A program made the position numbers and the translations under genes. Source: an uncultured Clostridia bacterium (GTDB lineage: Bacteria; Bacillota; Clostridia; Oscillospirales; Ruminococcaceae). From it: 27,543 nucleotides of DNA. Every line of letters starts with the position of its first letter. The stretch's first letter is position 1. The notes below the pieces were generated by a model. That model did no database searches and was not told where the DNA came from. It saw only the letters and a program-made list of their open reading frames with translations. The stretch lies in NCBI GenBank assembly GCA_937901465.1, contig CALGTU010000007.1, positions 1-27,543 of the forward strand, written 5' to 3'. This document shows, one piece after another, positions 7,241 through 15,353 of this stretch.

Positions 7241-8887
7241 TCAACGCTCCTTTTTGTTGTGTGCGGAATTTGTATCTCTTCGGCAGAGGTCTGAGATATA
7301 TCCGAAAAGAAATGTCGCCGCACTGTTGAGGTAAATCGTCGTTTCATTCGTTGAATGACTGTGTTCAAGGTCGAGATGACATTTAGCGGGTGGCGTTCCA
7401 TATGGGATAAGCCATTGCGAATATTCATCACTTCTGTTTTTATCGGGCCCCGTAACAACCATTCCCGGAATGACATCTGTGTTGTTATCGGCGATAGTAG
7501 GTCTGAAATGAGGCTTTTTAACACATTCTTCGCCGTATCCCGTTATATATGAAAGCGAGAGCGGATTATTTCCCAGGATATAGTTTATATGGCCTAAAAT
7601 TTCGGTCAAGAATTCATCTCTTCCTTCAAGAAGATTTGCCGAGATTACAGTCATTGCATTTGTAAGTATTTTAAGATTGCTACACCACGAATATTCATCG
7701 GGAGAGAGTGAAGAACGATATCCGCTGTGTCTTGATGATGAACATATCGTTTCGGCGCGGTGGGTAAGAGCATTTTCAAGGATATTCAGAGTTTCGGAAT
7801 TTTTTTCGCAATCTGATTTTATATAAGCGAGTGCTCCGAAACCGCCGACATTTCCTATTGTAAATCCCGTTGTGTCAATACTTCCCGAAAGTTCTTCTAT
7901 CTTATCAGAGAAAGTTTTTTCACCCGTTAAGGCAAAGAGTTCTGACACCGCCCAGAAAATATCGTCATTTAAAAAATCATCGCTGTATTCGGGTGCAACG
8001 ATGCCGTTGTCGTTTTCGAAAGGAGTATAATCGGGGTTGTTGAGAAGCCAGGCCCATGCCGCCAGCGCTGCGGGACGGAGTTTTTTTATTATTCTCATTC
8101 CCATAGGTTCCATTATTCTTGCCGCAAGGGCGGTTACAGCCGCAAAAAGAGCTGTTGCCGACGCTGTTTTTCTGAATATATACTGTTTTTCTTTATCTTC
8201 AGATGGCATTACAAGACCCGCATATGAAAGCGAAGAAACTCTGTGATAAACACCGCCGTCCTTATCCTGCATTTTAAGGAGCCATTCAAGTTCATAAAGA
8301 CATTCTTCGATAATAAGGGGACAGTTTTTTCCCGATTGGGATATGCCGTCTTTATCACCGAAAACTTCAGGGAAGAGCGAATACGCATATAAAAGATGAC
8401 CGAGAGCCACACACCCCGTTACAACGCATCTTGAATAGTCTCCTGCGTCGTGCCAGCCGCCCGAAACATCAAGCGTTTTTTCTTTATCGTCATAAAAGAC
8501 CGCGGGTTCGATATGACAAGGCTTTCTTCCGAATTTTCCTGCCCTGTTTCTGTGAAGTGCCGAACCGCAACGGAAGAAATAAAGTGATTTTTTGACATCT
8601 TTCAGGAGGTTTTTATATGGTGCTTTCGATATTGTAAAAACAGAAGATTCAGATGAGCCGACTTTTATATAAAATTCTCCCTCTTCGCAGAACTGCGAGA
8701 AGTCTGCCGAAAGAACCCTGTCTCCCGATGCGGCGTCATGCATAGCGCCGAGAAGAAGCCCCGAAAACACAGGCTTTGTTTCACCGCGGCGGTATATTCT
8801 GAATTTTTTTGCCGAGCCTGAAACCGATGCGATTTTGGGAAGGTCGGTAACATATCCTGCCTGATTTACCGAGATTTTTACAGCCAT
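7241..8887 (-). CDS. Glycoside hydrolase family 9 enzyme, probably cytoplasmic
   Basis: The ATG at 8887 (MAVKISVNQAGY) is chosen because AAAGGAGG lies six bases before it; an earlier start at 8923 has no such site. The 548-residue protein has an N-terminal Ig-like cellulase domain (about 1-90, with NQAGY) and a GH9 (alpha/alpha)6 barrel. Catalytic features are GGWHDAGDY with Asp147 and Asp150, the KPHFRP histidine-arginine motif, and the acid Glu515 in TNETTIYLNSA. GH9 enzymes cut beta-glucans such as cellulose; some intracellular members cleave cellodextrins or glucosaminides. There is no signal peptide, dockerin or carbohydrate-binding module, so it probably acts on imported oligosaccharides. 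It is the first gene of an operon with the nucleotidyltransferase-like and HEPN genes. The substrate is not known. Confidence 0.9.
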   Translation of the reverse strand: MAVKISVNQAGYVTDLPKIASVSGSAKKFRIYRRGETKPVFSGLLLGAMHDAASGDRVLSADFSQFCEEGEFYIKVGSSESSVFTISKAPYKNLLKDVKKSLYFFRCGSALHRNRAGKFGRKPCHIEPAVFYDDKEKTLDVSGGWHDAGDYSRCVVTGCVALGHLLYAYSLFPEVFGDKDGISQSGKNCPLIIEECLYELEWLLKMQDKDGGVYHRVSSLSYAGLVMPSEDKEKQYIFRKTASATALFAAVTALAARIMEPMGMRIIKKLRPAALAAWAWLLNNPDYTPFENDNGIVAPEYSDDFLNDDIFWAVSELFALTGEKTFSDKIEELSGSIDTTGFTIGNVGGFGALAYIKSDCEKNSETLNILENALTHRAETICSSSRHSGYRSSLSPDEYSWCSNLKILTNAMTVISANLLEGRDEFLTEILGHINYILGNNPLSLSYITGYGEECVKKPHFRPTIADNNTDVIPGMVVTGPDKNRSDEYSQWLIPYGTPPAKCHLDLEHSHSTNETTIYLNSAATFLFGYISDLCRRDTNSAHNKKER

Positions 8888-8967
8888 ATTATACCTCCTT
8901 TCATAAGTTACTTTTTTCCTCAATTAAATTATATCATAAACCGAAGATAAAATAAAGTATTTATAAA

Positions 8968-8996
8968 ATTTTAACGAAAGAAAAATGTATTGTCAA
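8968..8996 (-). promoter_or_regulatory. Sigma-A promoter of the GH9 operon
   Basis: Read on the minus strand, a consensus TTGACA (8996-8991) is followed after exactly 17 bases by TAAAAT (8973-8968). Transcription would start near 8961, about 75 bases before the GH9 ATG. A second TATAAT-like box nearer the gene has no good -35 partner. Confidence 0.75.
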
Positions 8997-9036
8997 AACA
9001 ACCAAACAAAGTCCTTAAAAATGAAGAATATTTTCC

Positions 9037-9065
9037 TTGATTATTTGCTTTTGTTGTGATATAAT
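9037..9065 (+). promoter_or_regulatory. Sigma-A promoter of the IMP dehydrogenase gene
   Basis: TTGATT (9037-9042), a 17-base spacer and TATAAT (9060-9065), preceded by TGA as an extended -10 element. It faces away from the GH9 promoter. Confidence 0.8.
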
Positions 9066-9126
9066 CTTAATAATCAATTTTGCAGTATTTACATGCTCTT
9101 AAAACTGTTGAAAGGGGATTTTTATT

Positions 9127-10635
9127 ATGGCATTTTTCTATGAAGGCGAATCACATACCTTTAACGAGTATCTTCTCGTTCCCGGTTACTCATCGGCAGA
9201 GTGTATCCCTGCTAATGTTAGCCTTAAAACACCCATAACAAAATTCAAGAAGGGCGAAGAACCCGCAATTATGATGAATATTCCTATGACATCAGCTATC
9301 ATGCAGTCTGTTTCTGATGATAAAATGGCTGTTGCTCTTGCTAAGGAAGGCGGAATTTCATTCATCTATGGCTCACAGACAATCGAAGAAGAAGCTGCTA
9401 TGGTAGCAAGAGCAAAGAATTATAAAGCAGGTTTTGTTCCTTCTGATTCAAATATCGCTCCTGATGCTACTTTACAGGATATTTTAGACCTTAAAGAAAA
9501 AACAGGTCATTCAACAGTTGCGGTTACTACTGACGGAACAGCAAACGGCAAGCTCGTTGGTATTGTTACAAGCAGAGATTACAGAGTAAGCAGAATGTCA
9601 ACAGACACAAAAGTAAGTGAGTTCATGACTCCCATTGAAAAAATCGTTTCAGCACCCAAGGAAACAACTCTTTCTCAGGCAAACGATATCATCTGGGATA
9701 ATAAGCTCAACTCACTTCCCATTATAGACGACGAAGGCAAACTTATGTACTGGGTATTCAGAAAAGACTATGCAGAACATAAGGCAAACCCCAACGAACT
9801 TTTAGACGACCAGAAGAGATATGTAGTAGGTGCCGGTATCAACACACGTGACTACGAAGAAAGAATTCCCGCTCTTATCGAAGCAGGCGTAGATATTCTC
9901 TGTATCGACTCTTCAGAAGGCTATTCAGAATGGCAGAAGAGAGTTCTTCAGTGGGTAAGAGAAAAATACGGCGATACAGTTAAAATCGGTGCAGGTAACG
10001 TTGTTGACAGAGAAGGTTTCCGTTTCCTCGCTGAATGCGGTGCTGACTTTGTAAAAATCGGTATCGGTGGCGGTTCAATCTGTATCACAAGAGAAACAAA
10101 GGGTATCGGAAGAGGACAGGCAACAGCAGTTATCGAAGTTGCAAAGGCAAGAGATGAATACTACGAAGAAACAGGAATTTATGTTCCTATCTGTTCAGAT
10201 GGTGGTATCGTTTATGACCACCACATAACACTCGCTCTTGCTATGGGTTCTGATTTCGTTATGCTCGGAAGATACTTCTCACGTTTCGACGAATCACCCA
10301 CAAACAAGGTTAACGTTAACGGAACATATATGAAGGAATACTGGGGCGAAGGCTCTAACAGAGCAAGAAACTGGCAGAGATACGACCTCGGCGGTGCTAA
10401 GAAGCTTTCATTCGAAGAAGGCGTTGACTCTTATGTTCCTTATGCAGGAAGCCTTAAAGATAACGTTGGTCTTACTCTCAGCAAGGTTAAGTCAACAATG
10501 TGTAACTGTGGCGCACTCACAATTCCCGAACTTCAGCAGAAAGCAAAACTCACACTCGTTTCTGCAACAAGTATCACAGAAGGCGGCGCACACGACGTTG
10601 TTCTTAAGGATAAGAATGTATCACCTATAAAATAA
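9127..10635 (+). CDS. guaB: IMP dehydrogenase
   Basis: This 502-residue cytoplasmic enzyme oxidizes IMP to XMP with NAD, the committed step of GMP synthesis. The barrel is split by a pair of CBS domains at about residues 95-215, whose ends read GIVTSRDYR and MYWVFRKDY. The catalytic Cys319 lies in GGGSICITRE (canonical form GPGSICTTR). The IMP phosphate site is marked by SDGGI and by GSDFVMLGRYFS. The mobile flap carries the catalytic Arg418-Tyr419 pair in the unusual context NWQRYDLGG. The start has AAAGGGG about ten bases before the ATG. The gene is monocistronic, with its own promoter and hairpin terminator. The variant catalytic loop and flap set it apart from the standard bacterial sequence, but all key residues are present. 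Confidence 0.93.
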   Translation: MAFFYEGESHTFNEYLLVPGYSSAECIPANVSLKTPITKFKKGEEPAIMMNIPMTSAIMQSVSDDKMAVALAKEGGISFIYGSQTIEEEAAMVARAKNYKAGFVPSDSNIAPDATLQDILDLKEKTGHSTVAVTTDGTANGKLVGIVTSRDYRVSRMSTDTKVSEFMTPIEKIVSAPKETTLSQANDIIWDNKLNSLPIIDDEGKLMYWVFRKDYAEHKANPNELLDDQKRYVVGAGINTRDYEERIPALIEAGVDILCIDSSEGYSEWQKRVLQWVREKYGDTVKIGAGNVVDREGFRFLAECGADFVKIGIGGGSICITRETKGIGRGQATAVIEVAKARDEYYEETGIYVPICSDGGIVYDHHITLALAMGSDFVMLGRYFSRFDESPTNKVNVNGTYMKEYWGEGSNRARNWQRYDLGGAKKLSFEEGVDSYVPYAGSLKDNVGLTLSKVKSTMCNCGALTIPELQQKAKLTLVSATSITEGGAHDVVLKDKNVSPIK

Positions 10636-10643
10636 GTTTTTTC

Positions 10644-10685
10644 GGGCAGGAACTCGTTATCGGGTTCCTGCCCTTTGTTAGTTTT
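10644..10685 (+). terminator. Terminator hairpin after IMP dehydrogenase
   Basis: GGGCAGGAAC (10644-10653) pairs perfectly with GTTCCTGCCC (10664-10673) across a ten-base loop. The tail TTTGTTAGTTTT is T-rich but interrupted. Confidence 0.75.
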
Positions 10686-10744
10686 AACCAAATTTTTGAT
10701 AAAAACATCTATCCTGAGAACAGGGTGTTTTATACTGTAAAATA

Positions 10745-10773
10745 TAGACAATCCCCTTTTTTTAATGTATAAT
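10745..10773 (+). promoter_or_regulatory. Sigma-A promoter of the GGDEF-EAL gene
   Basis: TAGACA (10745-10750) and TATAAT (10768-10773) with a 17-base spacer. The 5' leader would be about 50 bases long. Confidence 0.75.
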
Positions 10774-10829
10774 AGGAATGTTAGGGCGAGCTATGCCCAT
10801 TTTTCAGAGAAAAGAGGTGTGTCATCATT

Positions 10830-13800
10830 ATGAGGAACTTTCTGTCAGACGCGAAAGACTGGATTTTAGGGCTTTTCAGAAGAAGAGAACATTCAATCCT
10901 CGTAAGACTTATGGTGCCTATAATGGTGATAATTCTTACTCAGGTTCTTGTATTTATGCTCGTAATGCTCGCAAGCGGTGCGCTTGACTATGTTTACGAC
11001 AGTTCATACCAGATACTCAACGAAAAAACAACTTTACATACAAACCATATAACAACCGAACTTGTTGAAAAGCGAAAGATAGTTACAAATACAACACCAA
11101 CCATAAACAGCGTTGTAAGTTCAAAGCTTCTTACTCTCGGAAGAGAAGCCTATGAAATAAAAACAGATAAGGAACTCGGAAACGAAATCCTTACAGGTAT
11201 CAGCTCAGAACTTTCAACCGTTGCTATGGAAAGCCCCGTAGAAGGAGTTTTCGTTATCCTCAACAACGGCGAAGAAACAGGCGAATATACATCGCTTTAT
11301 CTTAAGGGAAGAGACCTTAACGGCGGAAACAACCTTCAGATTGTAAAGGGAACAGAAGAAATAATCGAACTCACAGGTGCGAAAAAACAGAATTCATATG
11401 CTTTTTCAGACCATTTCACCTTTAACGATAAGGATGCCGAAGAAGCAAAATTCTTCTTCGAACCTTTAGAGGCAGCTATGAGAGGCGACGGAAAAGACTG
11501 CGGATACTGGAGTATGCCTTTCCTCATAGAAAACTATATAATCGAATCAATGACATATACCGAACCTCTTGTTGCGGCGGATGGTACTGTTTACGGAGTA
11601 ATCGGAATAGAATTTATCGAGAGATATTATATACGCTCGATTTTACAGATAGACAGTGAATCATCACTGGATAACGTTGTTTATCTTCTCGCTTCACAGA
11701 ACGACGAAAAGCTTTCTATAAGAGATTATGAGATTGCTTCATGCAGCCATGAAAGATTCCAGAAACATTATGCAAACACAGGCATTCTCAACCTCGGGGG
11801 AGCGGAAGTTCACAGCGATGTTTACCGCATTATGCAGACCGAGGATGAAAACGAAAAAATTTACGGCTCTGTAAAACAGATTCAGCTTTATCCGAATAAC
11901 TCGTCTTTTGCAACAGACAGATGGTATGTTATAAGCGTTGTTGACGAAGGAACTCTTTTCGGATTTTCGGATTCTCTTATGACAACAGCCGCTTATGCCG
12001 TTGTTGTTTCGGTTCTTTTCGGTCTTTTAGGCGTTCTTATCGTTGCAAGACTTGTAACACAGCCTATGACAAAGGTTGTTCGCGAAGTTAACAACCTCGA
12101 TACAACAAGAAATGTATGGTTTGAAAAGACAAATATCAGAGAAATCGATATGCTTACAACCTCGATAAAGAGTCTTAGTGAAAGAATTGTAAGTTCAACA
12201 ACAAAACTTTCCCAGATTCTTAACGTTCTCGATATTTCAATCGGTGCTTTCGAATACGACGACACATCAGACCTTGCATATTGCACAGAAGGTTTCTATA
12301 ACCTTATGGGATGGAATACACTTACATATATCGATGGTTATGTAGGAAAGGAATTCCTTTCAAGAAAGATTGAAGAGATGATTCCCTATGAAACATCGGG
12401 TAACGAATCATGGTATCGCATAGAAGATGATTACGGAAATATCCGTTTCGTAAAGTTTACAGTAACAGAACTCGGAACGAGAACACTGGGTGTTGCCGAA
12501 GATGTTACAAAGGATGTTCAGGAAAAACGCAAACTCGAATTCGAACGTGACTATGACCTTTTAACAGGCATCTATAACAGAAGAGCGTTCAAGAGAGAGG
12601 TTTCGGGCCTTTTCCTTTCAGAAACAGTTGACCTTCGCGTTGCCTGTGTTATGATGATGGACCTTGACAACCTCAAATACATAAACGACACCTATGGCCA
12701 CGACTATGGCGATGAATACATCAGAAAGTCGGCCGAGATTCTTTCTTCCGCTGAAAAATGGGGCGGAATTGTTGCGAGAATGTCGGGCGACGAATTCTAT
12801 GTATTCCTCAGCGGATATGATACAAAGGAAGAAATCCGGAATATCATAATGAGAATCAAAAAGGTTTTCAACGCAACAGAAATCGAAATGCCCGATGGCT
12901 CAAAGATAAAGCTCCGTGCTTCTGCGGGTATCGCATGGTATCCCGATGACTCAAAGGATTTCGAAGAACTTCTCCGATACGCCGACTTTGCTATGTATAC
13001 AGTTAAACATAGCGTCAAGGGCGATATCTGTGAATTTGATGGCGAAAAATATCATAAGGACGCTATCCTTCTCAGCGGTAAGGAAGAACTCAACAAGATT
13101 ATCGAAAGCGAACTTGTCCGCTATGCGTTACAGCCTATTGTTCATGCTAAGAATGGTGAAATCTTTGCTTATGAAGCACTTATGCGTCCTCAGGGCGAAA
13201 CACTCAAGACTCCGCTTGACGTAATAAGAGTTGCAAGACAGCAGGCTAAAATGTATCAGATTGAAAAACTTACATGGCATAAGAGTATGCAGGCTTATAT
13301 CAATCAGATTGAAAGCGGAAATATCTCGCCTGATGCAAAACTCTTCCTCAACTCGTTCTCAAGCCAGATTCTTACCGATGAAGACTTCAACGATTACGAA
13401 CAGCGATATAAAGAATATCTCCCGAATATCGTTATGGAAGTTCTCGAATCTGACGAACTTGATGAAGGATTTGCAAGAAAGAAGAGTGAATATGTAAGAG
13501 GCTGGGGCGGTATTATCGCTCTCGACGACTTCGGAACAGGCTATAACGGCGATTATTCACTTATCCTTCTTAATCCTGACCTTGTAAAGATAGATATGAA
13601 TATGGTAAGAGGCGTTGATACCGACGAAAACAAGCAGGAACTTATCCTCAACCTTATTTCATATGCTAAACGCCAGAATATAAAGATTCTCGCCGAAGGC
13701 GTCCAGACCCACGGCGAAATGGTAAAACTTGTTGAATTCGGCGTTGACTATATGCAGGGCAACTACTTCGGTCTTCCTATGTTTGTTCCTTCTCAGGTTA

Positions 13801-13853
13801 GCGAAACTATCAAACAGGAACTCATAGAAGCGAACAGAAATCTGGGTGCTTAA
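10830..13853 (+). CDS. Membrane GGDEF-EAL protein with Cache-like sensor, HAMP and PAS (cyclic di-GMP turnover)
   Basis: The 1007-residue protein has one membrane helix at about 26-50, an outside region of about 330 residues that ends like a double Cache sensor (AADGTVYGVIGIEF), and a second helix at about 385-407. HAMP-like and PAS-like regions follow, then a GGDEF domain (LLTGIYNRRAF, SGDEF at 652-656) and an EAL domain. SGDEF replaces GGDEF, a change often tolerated in active cyclases. No RxxD feedback site stands before it. The EAL domain keeps Glu782 (YEALMR), the LFLNSF asparagine, MEVLE, DDFGTGY, the VKID lysine, AEGVQ and QGNYFG, so it should cut cyclic di-GMP. It lies directly upstream of the pilus operon with no clear terminator between. 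Net synthesis or breakdown cannot be decided from sequence. Confidence 0.92.
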   Translation: MRNFLSDAKDWILGLFRRREHSILVRLMVPIMVIILTQVLVFMLVMLASGALDYVYDSSYQILNEKTTLHTNHITTELVEKRKIVTNTTPTINSVVSSKLLTLGREAYEIKTDKELGNEILTGISSELSTVAMESPVEGVFVILNNGEETGEYTSLYLKGRDLNGGNNLQIVKGTEEIIELTGAKKQNSYAFSDHFTFNDKDAEEAKFFFEPLEAAMRGDGKDCGYWSMPFLIENYIIESMTYTEPLVAADGTVYGVIGIEFIERYYIRSILQIDSESSLDNVVYLLASQNDEKLSIRDYEIASCSHERFQKHYANTGILNLGGAEVHSDVYRIMQTEDENEKIYGSVKQIQLYPNNSSFATDRWYVISVVDEGTLFGFSDSLMTTAAYAVVVSVLFGLLGVLIVARLVTQPMTKVVREVNNLDTTRNVWFEKTNIREIDMLTTSIKSLSERIVSSTTKLSQILNVLDISIGAFEYDDTSDLAYCTEGFYNLMGWNTLTYIDGYVGKEFLSRKIEEMIPYETSGNESWYRIEDDYGNIRFVKFTVTELGTRTLGVAEDVTKDVQEKRKLEFERDYDLLTGIYNRRAFKREVSGLFLSETVDLRVACVMMMDLDNLKYINDTYGHDYGDEYIRKSAEILSSAEKWGGIVARMSGDEFYVFLSGYDTKEEIRNIIMRIKKVFNATEIEMPDGSKIKLRASAGIAWYPDDSKDFEELLRYADFAMYTVKHSVKGDICEFDGEKYHKDAILLSGKEELNKIIESELVRYALQPIVHAKNGEIFAYEALMRPQGETLKTPLDVIRVARQQAKMYQIEKLTWHKSMQAYINQIESGNISPDAKLFLNSFSSQILTDEDFNDYEQRYKEYLPNIVMEVLESDELDEGFARKKSEYVRGWGGIIALDDFGTGYNGDYSLILLNPDLVKIDMNMVRGVDTDENKQELILNLISYAKRQNIKILAEGVQTHGEMVKLVEFGVDYMQGNYFGLPMFVPSQVSETIKQELIEANRNLGA

Positions 13854-13987
13854 ATTGGTAAGACACGGTTACACAAATATGAACAAATTGTTAAAACGGT
13901 CCGAAAATCACGAAAATATTGTACAAAAAGTAGTATTTTTAGTCACCATTTATTAATAATTACAAAATATTTGTTAGTTTTGTCTTA

Positions 13988-14016
13988 TTGTAACAGAAGC
14001 CAAAAAATGATATAAT
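13988..14016 (+). promoter_or_regulatory. Promoter of the pilC operon
   Basis: TTGTAA (13988-13993) and TATAAT (14011-14016) are 17 bases apart, and TGA precedes the -10 box. The 233-base gap before pilC shows no terminator for the GGDEF-EAL gene and no recognizable cyclic di-GMP riboswitch core. Upstream lie two short palindromes, AACAAATTGTT (13882-13892) and ACAAA/TTTGT (13962-13974). Confidence 0.78.
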
Positions 14017-14086
14017 TATTTAAAATGTATAAGTGTCTGTAAATTTCAGGCGTTATATACACATATATGGAGGTGCGATTCATTAG

Positions 14087-15277
14087 ATGAAAACTTATAT
14101 GTACACCGCTAAGGACGCGCAGGGTAATCAGATAAAGGGCAGTACTAACTGTGAAGATTACAATGGCTTTCTTGAGCGTATGCAGGAAAGAGGCTTGTTT
14201 GTAATAAACTACAAGGAAGTCGACAGTTCAGAAGCGAAGACAATCAAAAAGTTCAACACAGCAGAACTTGCGTTCGCTTGTCGTCAGCTCAGTGCGATGA
14301 TGTCAGCAGGTCTTTCGCTCGTTAAGGCACTCGACATCGTTTATCACGAACAGGAAAAAGCAGACGCAAAGCAGGTTTGGCTTGAAGTTTACGAAGAAGT
14401 TCAGAAAGGTCAGTCATTCTCAGACGCTTTAAGAATGCAGAGAGGTTCATTCCCTTCATTCCTTATTTCAATGGTAAGTGCCGGTGAATCATCAGGTTCA
14501 CTCGATACCGTTATGCAGCGAATGTCAGACCATTACGCAAAAGAAAACAGAATGAACAACAAGATCAAGGGATCACTTACATATCCTATCATCCTTCTTG
14601 TTCTCGTTCTTGTAATCGGTGTAGTTCTCGTAGTATTCGTACTCCCGATGTTCGTTGAAATGTTCGGCGACTCAGAACTCCCCAAACTCACACAGATACT
14701 CATAGGAATAGTAAACGGAACGAAAAAATACTGGTATTTCGTGCTAATAGGCGTTATAGCCATTGTTGCTGCGGTTAAATATGCATTTACACAGCCCGCC
14801 GTTCAGGAAGGCTGGGATAAATTCATCATCAAGTGTCCCGCAGTCGGCAAACTCGTTGTTCAGATTTATACAGGCCGTTTCGCAAGAACACTTTCATCAC
14901 TCTACTCAAGTGGTATCCCCATGGTAGAATGTCTCGAAAGATCATCAGCAATTCTCAATACCTCATACATTGATAGGCTTTTCGCAACTCTTATCGAAGA
15001 AGTTAAGCAGGGTGAACCCCTCTCACTTTCACTCCAGAGAACACAGATCTTTGAATCAATGTTCTGTTCGATGGTATTCGTCGGTGAAGAATCAGGTTCG
15101 CTTGATGATATCCTCGCTAAAACAGCCGACTACTATGAAGACGAAGCAGATACAGCTCTTCAGAAACTCGCAACATTCATCGAACCTGTTATCATCATCT
15201 TCATGGGTCTTATGGTAGGTTTCGTTATGGCGGCTATTCTTCCCGCGATGTATTCATCATACGAAAACATTGCATAA
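14087..15277 (+). CDS. pilC: Type IV pilus inner-membrane platform protein PilC (GspF family)
   Basis: The 396-residue protein has the duplicated GspF fold. Each half carries the family pattern: AFACRQLSAMMSAGLSLVKAL and VSAGESSGSLD in the first, FARTLSSLYSSGIPMVECL and FVGEESGSLDD in the second. Membrane helices lie at about 163-187, 210-230 and 366-392. PilC sits under the growing pilus and couples the PilB and PilT motors to pilin movement. The ATG is 11 bases after GGAGGTG, a slightly long spacing, and no better start is visible. It is the first gene of a unit running through pilMN, pilO, the GspK-like gene and two prepilins. Two small hairpins (15279-15293 and 15300-15312) lie between it and pilMN, without a T tail. 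Confidence 0.93.
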   Translation: MKTYMYTAKDAQGNQIKGSTNCEDYNGFLERMQERGLFVINYKEVDSSEAKTIKKFNTAELAFACRQLSAMMSAGLSLVKALDIVYHEQEKADAKQVWLEVYEEVQKGQSFSDALRMQRGSFPSFLISMVSAGESSGSLDTVMQRMSDHYAKENRMNNKIKGSLTYPIILLVLVLVIGVVLVVFVLPMFVEMFGDSELPKLTQILIGIVNGTKKYWYFVLIGVIAIVAAVKYAFTQPAVQEGWDKFIIKCPAVGKLVVQIYTGRFARTLSSLYSSGIPMVECLERSSAILNTSYIDRLFATLIEEVKQGEPLSLSLQRTQIFESMFCSMVFVGEESGSLDDILAKTADYYEDEADTALQKLATFIEPVIIIFMGLMVGFVMAAILPAMYSSYENIA

Positions 15278-15353
15278 GCGAAATAAGATTTCGTTTTCCC
15301 GCATATCATGCGTTAAATAATCAAAAATCTAAAATTTTCAGAGGTGGTAAAAA

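Noticed and set aside
8888..8923. GH9 start at 8923
   Set aside because: The extra residues are encoded by the leader that contains AAAGGAGG; the ATG at 8887 follows that site directly.
13854..14086. Cyclic di-GMP riboswitch before pilC
   Set aside because: The conserved core segments of class I and class II were looked for by eye and not found; only promoter boxes and short palindromes are seen.
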